Shown here one piece after another: positions 54,741 to 64,000 of a stretch of 64,000 bases of DNA. Numbering within the stretch: position 1 is the stretch's first letter; each line of letters begins with the position of its first letter. A program made the position numbers and the translations under genes. Source of the DNA: Gautieria morchelliformis (lineage: Eukaryota > Basidiomycota > Agaricomycetes > Gomphales > Gomphaceae); contig WHVA01000246.1 of NCBI GenBank assembly GCA_015179125.1, positions 1-64,000 on the forward strand, in the 5' to 3' direction. The notes beneath the pieces are model-generated. The model was not told the origin of the DNA and ran no database searches. It worked only from the letters and a program-made list of their open reading frames with translations.

Positions 54741-55200
54741 TCCAGGGAGAATGTCTTCATCCCTGTAGCTCGCGTGAATTCGGGGGATAGCAGTACCCCT
54801 TCGCTGCCGCTATCTAGCAGGCAGTGGGCTTTTACGCCATTTATTTCCCAGTACCCCGATAGGGTACGGTTCTCACTGCGTGGGCACGTTGGCCGCGTCC
54901 TGTGTTTGCTTCAGTGGTGATACATCGGCTCGGCCGCCTTGTCTGGCGTGACCGACATGCGTGCCACCATGACTTTCGTGGCGGTTTCGTCCTCCGGCGC
55001 AAATCTGATCGCGCTGGACCTGTAGGTGGTGTCTTCCACCTCCTCGTCCCATTCATAGTATTGGGACAGCTCGGGGTCCCACTCTTCAGCGGGCGCGTCT
55101 CCGTTGTCCGGAGTGTCGTTGGGTTGGGGATCACCCTCCCCCTCTTCATCAATTTGATGGAGAGAATTTTGACCAAGATCCATCTCTGGATCTTCGGTCT
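54741..55200 (-). mobile_element. Ty3/gypsy gag-protease fragment, broken
   Basis: The minus strand encodes an acidic stretch (EEWDPELSQYYEWDEEVED) followed by the start of an aspartic protease (NGVKAHCLLDSGSEGVLLSP read across the region), the usual gag-protease junction of fungal gypsy elements. Fossil; it abuts the LTR on its left and a copia LTR on its right. Confidence 0.55.
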
Positions 55201-57085
55201 TGTGAGGGCAACACTAATGACGAAGCCACAACCAAAAGATACTTAAGGAGATAAGAGCCGATACTAGGACAATGACCAACTGTGTAGTGGGTATCCTCAG
55301 TTTATAACTCTACCAACGATAGATACATGGGGATTTGCCTGTGTAATGGGTATCCTCAGAGATCAAGCTGAGGAAACGCCACCACACGGGCTACAGTCTT
55401 ATAGCGGAGGTACGTGCCCCCATCCCATTATGTATCCTAATGGTATACTTACTGTCATGTAGGCTTCATACTATTAGGTAGAGTACTTATATACACTCAG
55501 TGAACTGACCGTTCACTGAGGCTTCATACTATTAGATACTGCGCATAACCGCTACAGGTTATGGGCCCCGCAGAGCCCACAACGTCTACCCCCACCTCCA
55601 AGTCGTTCGTCGTCCCGAAGCTGGCCAGGGACGGCACGAACTGGGTCACCTGGAAAAGCCAGACGTTAGCTACGCTGGCGGCGACCCGTGGTGCGAAGCG
55701 CCACCTAGAAGGGACCGCTCGGATCCCTCGCACGATCCCGACGTACCCTAACGGCTACACGCTCACAGACAAGGAGGAAGAGGACCTAGAGGATCTCGAG
55801 AAACGCTGGGATGACTACAATCAGCACGAGGCAGCGATAATGGCACAAATATTCACCACTGTCCCCGATAGCGTCCTCATCGAAGTCCGCAACCTAGCAA
55901 CAGCAAAGGAGGTCTGGGAGGCCGTATGTGCAAAGCACGAGACAAGGGCACTCACGGTCAAGGTTGACATGCGACGACGCATGTACGAGCTGAAATGCGA
56001 GGATGAATCGAACGTCCGCACGCACCTGGAATCCCTCATGAGAATGCAGGAGCAACTCGCAGGGATGAACGCGGGACTCACCGATGACGACCTTGTCACC
56101 GTCATCCTCGGCTCGCTCCCGAAGTCGTATCGGCCGCTCATCAATGCGATAACGATGTCGGTGACTCACGCAAAGGCAAGACTTGAACCGGACCAGGTAG
56201 TCAGCACTCTAATCAACGAGTTTGAGCGATTAGCAATCGAAGAACGACAATTGAAGGCAAGTAAGAACGCACTCGCGGTGGTCAAGAGTCGTGGAAAGCA
56301 CCAGCCACGCAGCAGTGGTTCCAATACCACGTGGACAGATGTGGAATGTTGGAAGTGCGGCAAAAAGGGGCACCTCAAAGCAGACTGTCGTTCTAAAGGC
56401 AAGAAAAAAGAAAAAAAGGACGAGGACAAGAAAGGAGGCGACTCGGCGAACGCAGCAGTAGAAGGCGAGGATTTCGCCTTTACCACGACGCTCGCTGGGA
56501 CCGCGCTTGCGCTGGGAACGAGTCGGTCAACGGGGCGAGAAGTCGACGTGTACGACTCGGGCGCGTCAGGCCACATGTCGCCGAGTAGGCATCGCTTCAC
56601 CACTTTCAGTGAGATCGCGCCGCGGACAGTCACTGCCGCGGACAAGACAGTCTTCAAGGCTACCGGGATAGGTAGCATGAAGATCGGGATACCTAACGGT
56701 AGAACGACAACATACGTTACCTTGAAGGACGTACTGTACTGTCCCGATCTCGTGTTTACACTCGTCTCCCTAACGCGATGCGACGCGGCTGGCTACACGG
56801 TTCTACTCAAGAATCAGAAATGTTTAATTCGAGACAAGAAAGGAACGTTACTTGGTCAAATCCCGCTCTCGAATGGCCTGTATAAAGTAGAACATCAGTC
56901 TACTGCAGCAGCAGCGAGTACTACACGAAAAGTACTCACATTGGACGAGTTACACCGCCGGATGAGACACATATCGCCCCAGGCCGCTCGCAAGCTCATC
57001 CGAGACCGAATCGTCACTGGACTAGATCTCGACATGGCGAGTCAGCCAGGTCAAAGTGAGCCTGACAGCGTGCACGTCCAGTGTC
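55201..57085 (+). mobile_element. Second Ty1/copia element, 5' half, broken
   Basis: A probable 5' LTR (about 55201-55556, TGTGAGG...GCTACA), the primer-binding site GGTTATGGGCCC at 55557-55568, then a frame with gag (UBN2-like), a CCHC knuckle CWKCGKKGHLKADC, an aspartic protease (VDVYDSGASGHMSPSRHRF) and a GAG-pre-integrase start (LDELHRRMRHISPQAARKL). The remainder of pol and the second LTR are not present; at about 57085 it joins host-like sequence. A different subfamily from the 7.4-kb element, and older. Confidence 0.85.
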
Positions 57086-57920
57086 AGTTCCTGCGTCGCA
57101 GAGGATAAGAGATGCGATTCGCCGCGTACCTAGGAGAATGACCTGTAGACGTGGGTCAATTGCGCGGGGGAAGGACTGAGGAGAGGAATTAAAACTGAGA
57201 CTACGGCACAGAGGGCGAACCACATCCACAAGGATGAACGAACTTCAAAGGCGTCTTACTGTAAGCAGTCTGCACATGCATCTGGCGCACAGCTGACCGA
57301 TGTTCTTTTAATCTTCAACTGTCCATGGGGGGACAACATTCCTTCTGGAGTATGTTTGATCAAATGCTCAGGCGAAGAGGATCTTCTCGAGGGGCACTAT
57401 ATCTATATTTTTCCCCAAGACGCTATGGGATGTGTGAGGAGTCTGGAACTTGGTCTCATACTGTGCGACCCGACCACGAATCCCGCGTCGTCGGCGCTGT
57501 TGCACAATAGAGCTTGGTATAGTGCCACCTGCAGGGTGTTGAGATCTTATAGGGAGGGGTTCAGTTCCCACGATGGATTCGAGGGGTTTCCAGATGTAAT
57601 AAACACACGTCTACCAATATGGAGGGATCAACATGGAATCAAGAGATTTGAGATTGGGCTACGTGCGCACCTATCCTCAGTTTTGCCACGCTTTGAGTTG
57701 AGGTAAGTTTCGTCCGGATCAGGTTGCGAGTGGGCTTCGTAGTTTGGCTCTTCGAGTTGACGCCCAGCTTCTTAACTCTTCACTAACTGGTTGCCCAGAT
57801 CTGCGTGCCAACGGCATGTGGAAATCATGGGTGAGTTGAGCGTGCGTGGGTCCCGACTATTGACATTACGCAATCGCTCAACTCCAAACACAGATCCACT
57901 CGTCGCTCCAACTTAGTTAC
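57086..57920. other. Duplicate of the 46.1-kb host segment, no intact gene
   Basis: 57096-57720 parallels 46147-46640 (CGCAGAGGATAAGAGATG, CAATTGCGCG, GTGCCACCTGCAGGGTG). Decayed minus-strand frames with hydrophobic pieces; family not recognised. The rest shows nothing. Confidence 0.4.
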
Positions 57921-57995
57921 TGTTAGTAATCGGGACGATGAGTCAGCCGAGGACAAGCCGGCACGCATATAGCCGCGTTCGCTCCAAGTACATAT
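57921..57995 (+). repeat. LTR scrap of the 7.4-kb copia family
   Basis: TGTTAGTAATCGGGACGATG at 57921 is exactly the start of the copia LTR (minus strand of 7598). Similarity continues with differences through GCCGGCACGCATATAGCCG and then stops. A truncated, older relative. Confidence 0.75.
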
Positions 57996-58107
57996 CCGGG
58001 TAGGTTGAGAAGTTATAGCAAGGGTGATAATGGTGTGGTGCTGGCAGTCTTATCTCAGTTGTCACCATACTGTTTGTACATCAGAGCTACAGTCTCGATT
58101 AACGATT

Positions 58108-60286
58108 CTAGGCTTGGCGTTTCCTGAACAATACCTCTACGTTTGGGTCAGGCGTGACGCTGGCCCCAGCGTGCGTGTATCGCGGCGTATCAGTCATTTT
58201 AAGGTCATATGCCAAAACAACATACGCCATCATGGCCTTGAGCTCATTGACGGCGAAAAACCGGCCGGGGCTTCAGAACCTATTCAGCACGATGACATAA
58301 TACTGGTACAGAATCGCTTGACGCACCATGCATGCTTGCCATGTCCAAAAGTGAGAAAATCTAAGCTAGTTGCGACCATTTGGTTCTTGGCCCCTTCGCC
58401 CTCCTCCTCTCGCATGTCACTGAAACGAAAACCTTTAAAAGTCTTCGCATCGGGGTACACTTCTTCATCAAGATGGCGTGGTGTCGACACCGCGGAAACC
58501 AACGCTCCCTTTGGAACACGCGTCCCATCTGAGAACGTGAATTCCTGGAGAGCAAGGCGTCCCATTGAAACTTTGGCTCAAAGTCAGCGATAAACTCGGT
58601 AGAAACACCAAAGTCAAGTGCGAGGCTCACGGGCACCGAGACCCTTGGTTCGCTGTGATTCTTTCAAAAAGCTGTCTAGCTTTCGCATGCGAGACATGGC
58701 CACTTTCGTCCAACCCTCTTCAGCTACCACCGCTTCAACCTCCTCGCGGATAGGTTGGATGTATTCAGGTCGAGAAGCAAGGTTGAATAATGCGCCCGTG
58801 AAACTCTATAATAAGAAGGGTTTACGATGGTTATAACATATGGTGTAAGGGACATACAATGGAGCTCGTGTGAATAGCCGCAAAGTTAAGCGACAGAAGA
58901 CGGCGGGTAAGATTCTCTGGTGTACGTTCCTTGCCTTGCGCTTCATCTAAGAGCCAGGAAATCATATCAACCTGCATCCAACGTTACCCGTGGTGATATA
59001 GAGTGGAAGAAAAGTCAAACCGGTTTGTCTGGGTAATCAGAACCATATTCCTCGATTTTTCGCATCCGTTCTTCAATGATGGGTTTAATATGTTTGAGAG
59101 CAATCCGGATAGCCTTAGGTGTGGTCGTGAGCAGGCGAGTTACGATTCTGAACAATGGAAAGAATGCTTCTAGTGAATTGAAAAGAAGGATATTCAAAAC
59201 ATACGGTTTGAGTAGGTTAGGGAGCGAAGCGATAATTCGGCCACTATTTACCACATTGAAGGTGAATGCGATATTCAGTGCAAGGAGCTCTGGGTCGCGA
59301 CCTTACAGCGATGTCAATATTTGTCCACGAGAGTGGCAAACGAACATACACAGAGGGGCACCGACAAAAATGCGATTCGAAGCACGGCCGACGACGTTCA
59401 TTACAGCCCCGTAGGCTTTGACTTTAGTCCAGTCTGCGGGACAACAAGGAGAGTCAATGGCCCCAAATTGGAAATGATTCGAAAACAATAAAATTAAGGA
59501 AAGTTTTAATAGTAAGGAACGTACTCTCTGTGGGTGGAATAATGTCTCGGAAAGCAAGCTGTATTTCTTCCTGTAAATCTGGAAACAAATTTCCGAGATT
59601 GCGAGTAAGCTGACTCTTGACAATTGAAAGATGGTAAGGGTCTGCGCGGAGGTTGGCTCCAAAGGTCCAGCTAATAGCGAGCGTCTTCGAAGATGGTGAG
59701 AAGCTGTGAGTTATACTTCTCTTGAAGCCAAGGGCGTACCTCTTCGGTAGCCCCGGGGAAAGACAGAATATCATCGGGTGCGCGACGAAGTTCATCTATA
59801 AACTGTGGTCCAGACACTACGATCTGCCAACGTCTCTTATCCGGGACGCGAAATATTCCATGCTGGTACTAGAATTGCATCAGTCGTGCGCTCACGAGAC
59901 AAAAATACCGCTGCCGACCTTCGCATAGCCCTCCATGAGAAGGTCTTGTCCATGTTTGGCGAACTGCATCGCATCGAGGTACGAAAACAGACCAGTCCTT
60001 CCAATAGCCGGGATTGAATCCTAAGCAGCACCAAGGGTGTATAAGTAGTGGATCTGAAAATGGAGGAATCAACGGCTACATATAGGTTTTTGGGTCGTGT
60101 CGCAGAGTATACGATGCAAAAAAGGAGGAACGCGAGTCCGGCCCAGGCGTAGTTGAACGCAGGGTCAAGACCGTCTAACAGTCCGGAAGTACTGAGAGGG
60201 GCGAAGCGTGATGCGATCAGGCTGGGAGCGCCGCTTGGAGCGTTCATGAATGAAAAAGAAGGGTGGGAGGTTAGAACGTTAGACAT
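58108..60286 (-). CDS. Cytochrome P450 monooxygenase, ten exons, intact
   Basis: A heme-thiolate monooxygenase, probably ER-anchored and NADPH-P450 reductase dependent; substrate unknown. Minus-strand exons: 60286-60080, 60020-59919, 59868-59740, 59684-59525, 59433-59350, 59301-59021, 58971-58858, 58805-58631, 58570-58327, 58270-58108. They give 552 aa with all nine GT-AG junctions in frame. Landmarks: N-terminal membrane segment (residues about 46-63, YAWAGLAFLLFCIVY), I-helix NFAAIHTSS near 350-358, ExxR as ESQR at 408-411, a PERF-like FKGFRFSDMRE, and the heme loop FGHGKHACPGRFFA with Cys499. The Cys codon is split by the last intron (58271-58326), so an unspliced reading hides the heme motif. 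Introns are 48-91 nt, and one donor is a weaker GTCGGC. A decayed paralogue lies just upstream in the same orientation, so this is a tandem duplicate pair. Confidence 0.9.
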
Positions 60287-60912
60287 TTGAGTCTGGCCAA
60301 GTGGAGATTATAAGGCTGCGTGAATCATGAGACATTGCAGGCGGCCCTCCGACGGATGCGAGATCGAGAGTACCTCCCATTGGATTACCAGCCGGTCTGA
60401 ACCCACCGTTACGGCGGTGCAGATTATTGGCCCAGAAAAAATTGTTGCTTCGTTTGCCACCCCTCTAATTAGTAGTAACCACGTTATGTAATTGCCTTTT
60501 CCGGCCCGGATGAATGCCGGTAGGTGTCTAGGATTCTCAATTTTTTGCATCGGTAGACCGACTTGGAGCTTATCGATTGAATATCCTAGAATTCAAATAT
60601 ATTCATAATTGGGCACATTCAAGGGGGCAAATGTGGGAACTCAGGAGAAGATCGAAACTGTAGACTCGGAACAATGGTGGAAGCGGTGGGTAATGTAGGT
60701 CGTACGAGTGGCCTGCAAGAATACTACTTCGCCTGCTGGCACCGCTTGGCAGCTGCGCACATGTCAGTGGGAAGCGTGTAACGCCGCCGAACGGGTTCCC
60801 GCCACCTTACGGAGTTATATTGCGTGTCTTCCACTATTTACATTACGATGCAATGTAAGAATACAGGGAGAAACAGTGAAGGTTAAATGTTCTAGACACG
60901 ACACTTCCTGAA
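60287..60912. other. Intergenic between P450 copies
   Basis: About 0.6 kb forming the 5' flank of the intact P450 and the 3' flank of the decayed one. No gene was recognised. Confidence 0.5.
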
Positions 60913-62810
60913 TCATACTTCTGCCTTGGTGTCAGGTATGGTGCTTGATCCAAAATGCGTGTCTCGCGCTGTATCAGTCATTTTCAGGTCGTATGTCAGC
61001 ACGACATGTGCCAGCATTGCCTCCAGCTCATTGGCAGCGAAAAACTGGTCGGGGCTGTTAGATACATTTACCCAGAACGACGACATAACACTGATACAGA
61101 ATCGCTTGGCGCAGCATGCATGCCTGCCATGTCCAAAGGCGAGAAAGTCTAAGCTAGTTGCAACCAGTTGGTTCTTGGCCCCTTCCGCCCTCCTCTCGCA
61201 TGTCACTGAAACGAAAACCTTTAAAAGTCTTCGCATCTGGGTACACTTCTTCATCAGATGGCGTGGTGTCGACACCGCGGAAATTAACGCTCCCTTTGGA
61301 ACAGAGAATGGGACTTCCTGATACTTGGGCTCAAAGTCATCGATAAACTCGGTAGAACCAGCATAGTCAATTGCGAGGCTCACGGGCACCGAGACCGTTG
61401 ATTCGCTGTGATTCTTTCAAAAAGCTGTCTAGCTTTCGCATGCGAGACATCGCCACTTTCTTCCAACCCTTTTCAGCGATCACCGCTTCAACTTCCTCGT
61501 GAATAGGTTGGATGTATTCAGCTCGTGTGGATAGCCGCAAAGTTGACCGTCAAAATCTGACGAGTGAGATTTTCCGCTGTACGCTCATCGCCTCTTGCCT
61601 CATCCATGAGCCAGGAAAGAATATCAACCTGTAACAAAACATTACTTGCGGCAATAACAGGTGGAAGCATTAACCGACCGGTTTGTCTGGATAGTCAGAA
61701 CCGTGTTCCTCTAATTTTGCATTCGTTCGTCAATGATGGGTTTAAGATGTCTGAGCGCATTTCGAATAGCATTAGGAACATTTGTGGACAGGCGACCTGC
61801 GATCCTAAAGAACGCAAATGGTTCAGATCGATAACAAAGAGGCGCTTTCATAACATACGGCTTGAAGAGGCCAGGAAGAAGGGAAAGTATCGCACTACCC
61901 ATTACTACATCGATGGTGAAATTAAGCGCTGCGAACTCTGGATCGCGACCTTAAAGAAACGTTGACAGTTGTACCCAAGCGTCTGCAAACAGAACACACA
62001 TAGTGGGGCGCCAACAAAAGTGCGATTTGAAGTACGAGAGATTATTTTCATCTGAGTGTCGTAGGCTCTGACTTTAGTCCAGTCTGCGAGGCGGCAAGCA
62101 TAGTCAATGTCCACGGGATTGGCAAGGCTTGAAAGCATCGAGGAAGCATTTAACGTACCCTCTGTTGGTGGAATAGATTCTTCGAAATCAAGGACGATTT
62201 CTTCCCACAAGTCTGGAAACAAAGTCCCAAGGTTGCGAGTGAGTTGACTCCTGATAATGGGAATATGGTATGGGTCTGTGCCGATTCCTGGTCCAAGGCG
62301 CCAATCGGTAGCCAGCGTCTATAAGAACGGTCACAAGATGTCCACCACAAAACTCAGGCACGCGGTAGCTTCTGCGAAGGACAGATGTCTGGCGCGTTGC
62401 GGAGTTCATCTGTAAGCTTAGGTCCGGACACTATGACGTGCCACCGGGTCAAATCCGGGACGTGAAATATCCCAGGCTGATACTAGAAAAGCCTCAGTCC
62501 TGTCGTCACGAGACAAAGTATCCCTGACCTTGGCATAGCCCTCATAGCCCTCCATGAGGAAATCTTGACCATGCTTAAAGAACTGGATCGCATCAAGTTA
62601 CGATGAAAAGAACCCAGTCCTTCCAACGGCTGGAATCGAACGCTACGCATGGGCGTGTCAATAATAGCTCTGAAGGAATGAATCTGCAGCTACATAGAGG
62701 TTTTTGTGTCGTGTTGAAAAATATGTGATGAACAAGAGGAGACACGCGACTCCAACCCATGCGTAGTTGAGGGCAGGTTCAAGACCATCCCATCGTCTGA
62801 GAGGGAGGGA
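60913..62810 (-). pseudogene. Cytochrome P450 paralogue, decayed
   Basis: Collinear with the intact P450. Recognisable pieces are a membrane-anchor exon (near 62.78-62.69 kb), VIVSGPKLTDELRNAPD, DPYHIPIIRSQLTRNLG, ADWTKVRAYDTQM, FRIAGRLSTNVPNAIRNALRH, ESQRINGLGA and DFLAFGHGRHAC. Damage relative to the neighbour: a lost base after DERM near 61715 with a stop in consequence; about 95 bases missing after the I-helix (AAIHTS joins EYIQPI), removing an intron and exon start; missing bases in the FTFSDGTR segment; one base lost in CATCTGATGAAG near 61255; and the donor GTGCGT after the heme Cys changed to CTGCGC, so that about 20 residues would be read through before PDQFFAANELEAM. Too many lesions to be functional. 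Confidence 0.85.
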
Positions 62811-63426
62811 CCACGGTCATCCTTGGATCAGAGTTATATGAGGGTTGGAGTGTCGTTAACAGACGTACATGTCACCGGTCTCCTCCGAATGTGTTGGCGC
62901 TGCTCCTGCTTACATAAGTAGTAACCCGCCGGAACTGTGACAAGAATGGGGCAAAGTGCGCAGTTACTGAATGCGTGTCTAAATGGTTCTTATCCCGTGT
63001 AAAACGACCCAGGCACATTAATTGCACACAGCGGGTGCTTGCCAATGCCAGAAAGACCCTGCCGCCGGATGTTTGTCGACCGCATCAGGAAAAACCGCAT
63101 TTGCCCGAGAGCCCGGACCTATATTTATCGGCTCGGCCGCGGCGTATATTTCGACCGCACGCTCTCACGTGTGCTCCTATCTATAGGTTCGTCGGGCATG
63201 CCTTCATAGCGCGGGAATGACTCCATACCCCCATCCCTGCTCACTATAGTCTCCATTGCTCGCCCATGAGGCTATGGTGGCCTGGCAGCGACGATAGCTG
63301 GGGCTCCCCAGGGCGCCTCCCCCATGGAAGCTCGCGTTTCTGTCTGACACTGATGCTACAACTCAACCAGCATGTACTACTAGTTGACCAGTAGTACAAT
63401 TGAACTGAACTTCGCCAAACTTAACT
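62811..63426. other. Intergenic, nothing recognised
   Basis: Contains a small inverted repeat GTACTACT...AGTAGTAC near 63373-63396. No coding region recognised. Confidence 0.5.
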
Positions 63427-64000
63427 CTAATCATTAAAAAACTGGTAAGTATACAAATCTGTGAACTCGCTAACATAAAACTGCTTGGAACGCTCCAATG
63501 AATTCTCTGTCGTCATGGTACGATCAATCTTTTCGCCAAATCAAGGGATTAAATGGCAGGTGCGCCGAATCGATTGGACGCTCACAACGGCCGCATGGCC
63601 TTTGCCTTGGGTGGGTGACACGGTGTACATGTCAACACCTGTGCATGGTTGTCGAAACTCGGAATACCACTCAACGTACAGGAGTGGGTGCGGGTATTCG
63701 ATGTGAGAGGGCAGCCGGAAGATCGTCCGTACTCGCCCGACGCGATAACCTAAGTGGGTAAGCGCATCAGTACTATCGAAGTGTTCCGGGACTTCAGGGG
63801 TCCTGCCGCGGCGTGGCACTTGGGGCGTAGCTCGGACGACATCTTTGATCACGGTATCATCAATTTGTTGGATTGAACGGAGCATGAAGCCAATGCGTTT
63901 ATACACGGGCAGCCGTGTATAAACACTGAGATCCAAGGTACACCTGGGAAGGTAAAACCTGAGGAAAGCAGTCAGCGCAGGGATAAACTCGGTGGCACCG
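63427..64000 (-). pseudogene. Plavaka/CACTA-like transposase, C-terminal part (runs off edge)
   Basis: The minus strand from the window edge reads EFIPALTAFLRFYLP, then a region ending RGRTPEVPEHFDS, GYRVGRVRTIFRLPSH, HPLLYVEWYSEF, VSIRRTCHLIP-type motifs and FGEKIDRTMTTENSLERSKQ with YVSEFTDLY, stopping at 63427. This order is what I remember of the C-terminus of Plavaka-type transposases common in Agaricomycetes. An in-frame TGA at 63541-63543 splits CHLIP from FGEKID, so the copy is probably dead unless the stop is a late change. The N-terminal catalytic part would lie beyond the right edge. Confidence 0.55.

Noticed and set aside
58284-58565. A P450 with an aberrant heme loop (HAWCVKRFC) ending at 58266
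   Set aside because: That sequence is intron. Splicing 58327 to 58270 restores the canonical CPGRFFA and the C-terminal 50 residues.

Overview
The window looks like a transposon-rich stretch of a filamentous basidiomycete (Agaricomycetes-type) genome. The evidence is genes with many short GT-AG introns (about 40-90 nt) that mostly carry CTAAT/CTGAT-like branch sites, a NACHT-WD40 protein with near-identical repeats, a ten-exon cytochrome P450, and the typical mobile-element mix (Helitrons, Tad-like LINEs with RNase H, Ty1/copia and Ty3/gypsy elements, a Plavaka-like transposase end). No rRNA, tRNA or CRISPR was seen.

Layout. 1-6.6 kb: the 3' end of one Helitron abuts a second, apparently complete Helitron encoding a Rep/helicase. 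7.2-11.9 kb: a short LINE remnant split by a complete-looking Ty1/copia element (identical 225-bp LTRs, GGACA target duplication, minus strand). 12.2-17.6 kb: the main host gene, a putative NLR-type immune/incompatibility protein (C2-like N-terminus, NACHT, 14 WD40 repeats, conserved tail), modelled as 11 exons and 1605 aa. 18.1-24.2 kb: nested Ty3/gypsy fossils. 24.45-32.20 kb: a LINE with an exact 10-bp target duplication and its own later insertions. 33.77-40.11 kb: a second near-complete LINE on the minus strand with an 11-bp target duplication. 40.1-49.4 kb: mostly unrecognised sequence, with the 5' end of a GT90/CAP10-like gene, a 1.2-kb 14-bp minisatellite, a 78-bp tandem repeat, duplicated host segments and a small C2H2 zinc-finger gene. 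49.4-54.2 kb: a third LINE, truncated. 54.2-58.0 kb: gypsy and copia fossils and an LTR scrap. 58.1-62.8 kb: an apparently intact P450 gene and, next to it in the same orientation, a decayed P450 copy. 63.4-64.0 kb: C-terminus of a Plavaka-like transposase running off the right edge.

How it fits together. Only the NLR gene, the C2H2 gene and one P450 look like functional host loci; almost everything else is mobile DNA. The insertions give a relative chronology (gypsy into older gypsy; gypsy pieces into LINE; copia into LINE remnant). All three LINEs share a compact design in which the ORF1 stop overlaps the ORF2 start (ATGA in two, TGATG in one). The NLR repeat array, with variation focused on a few codon positions inside otherwise near-identical units, is the strongest functional signal in the window.
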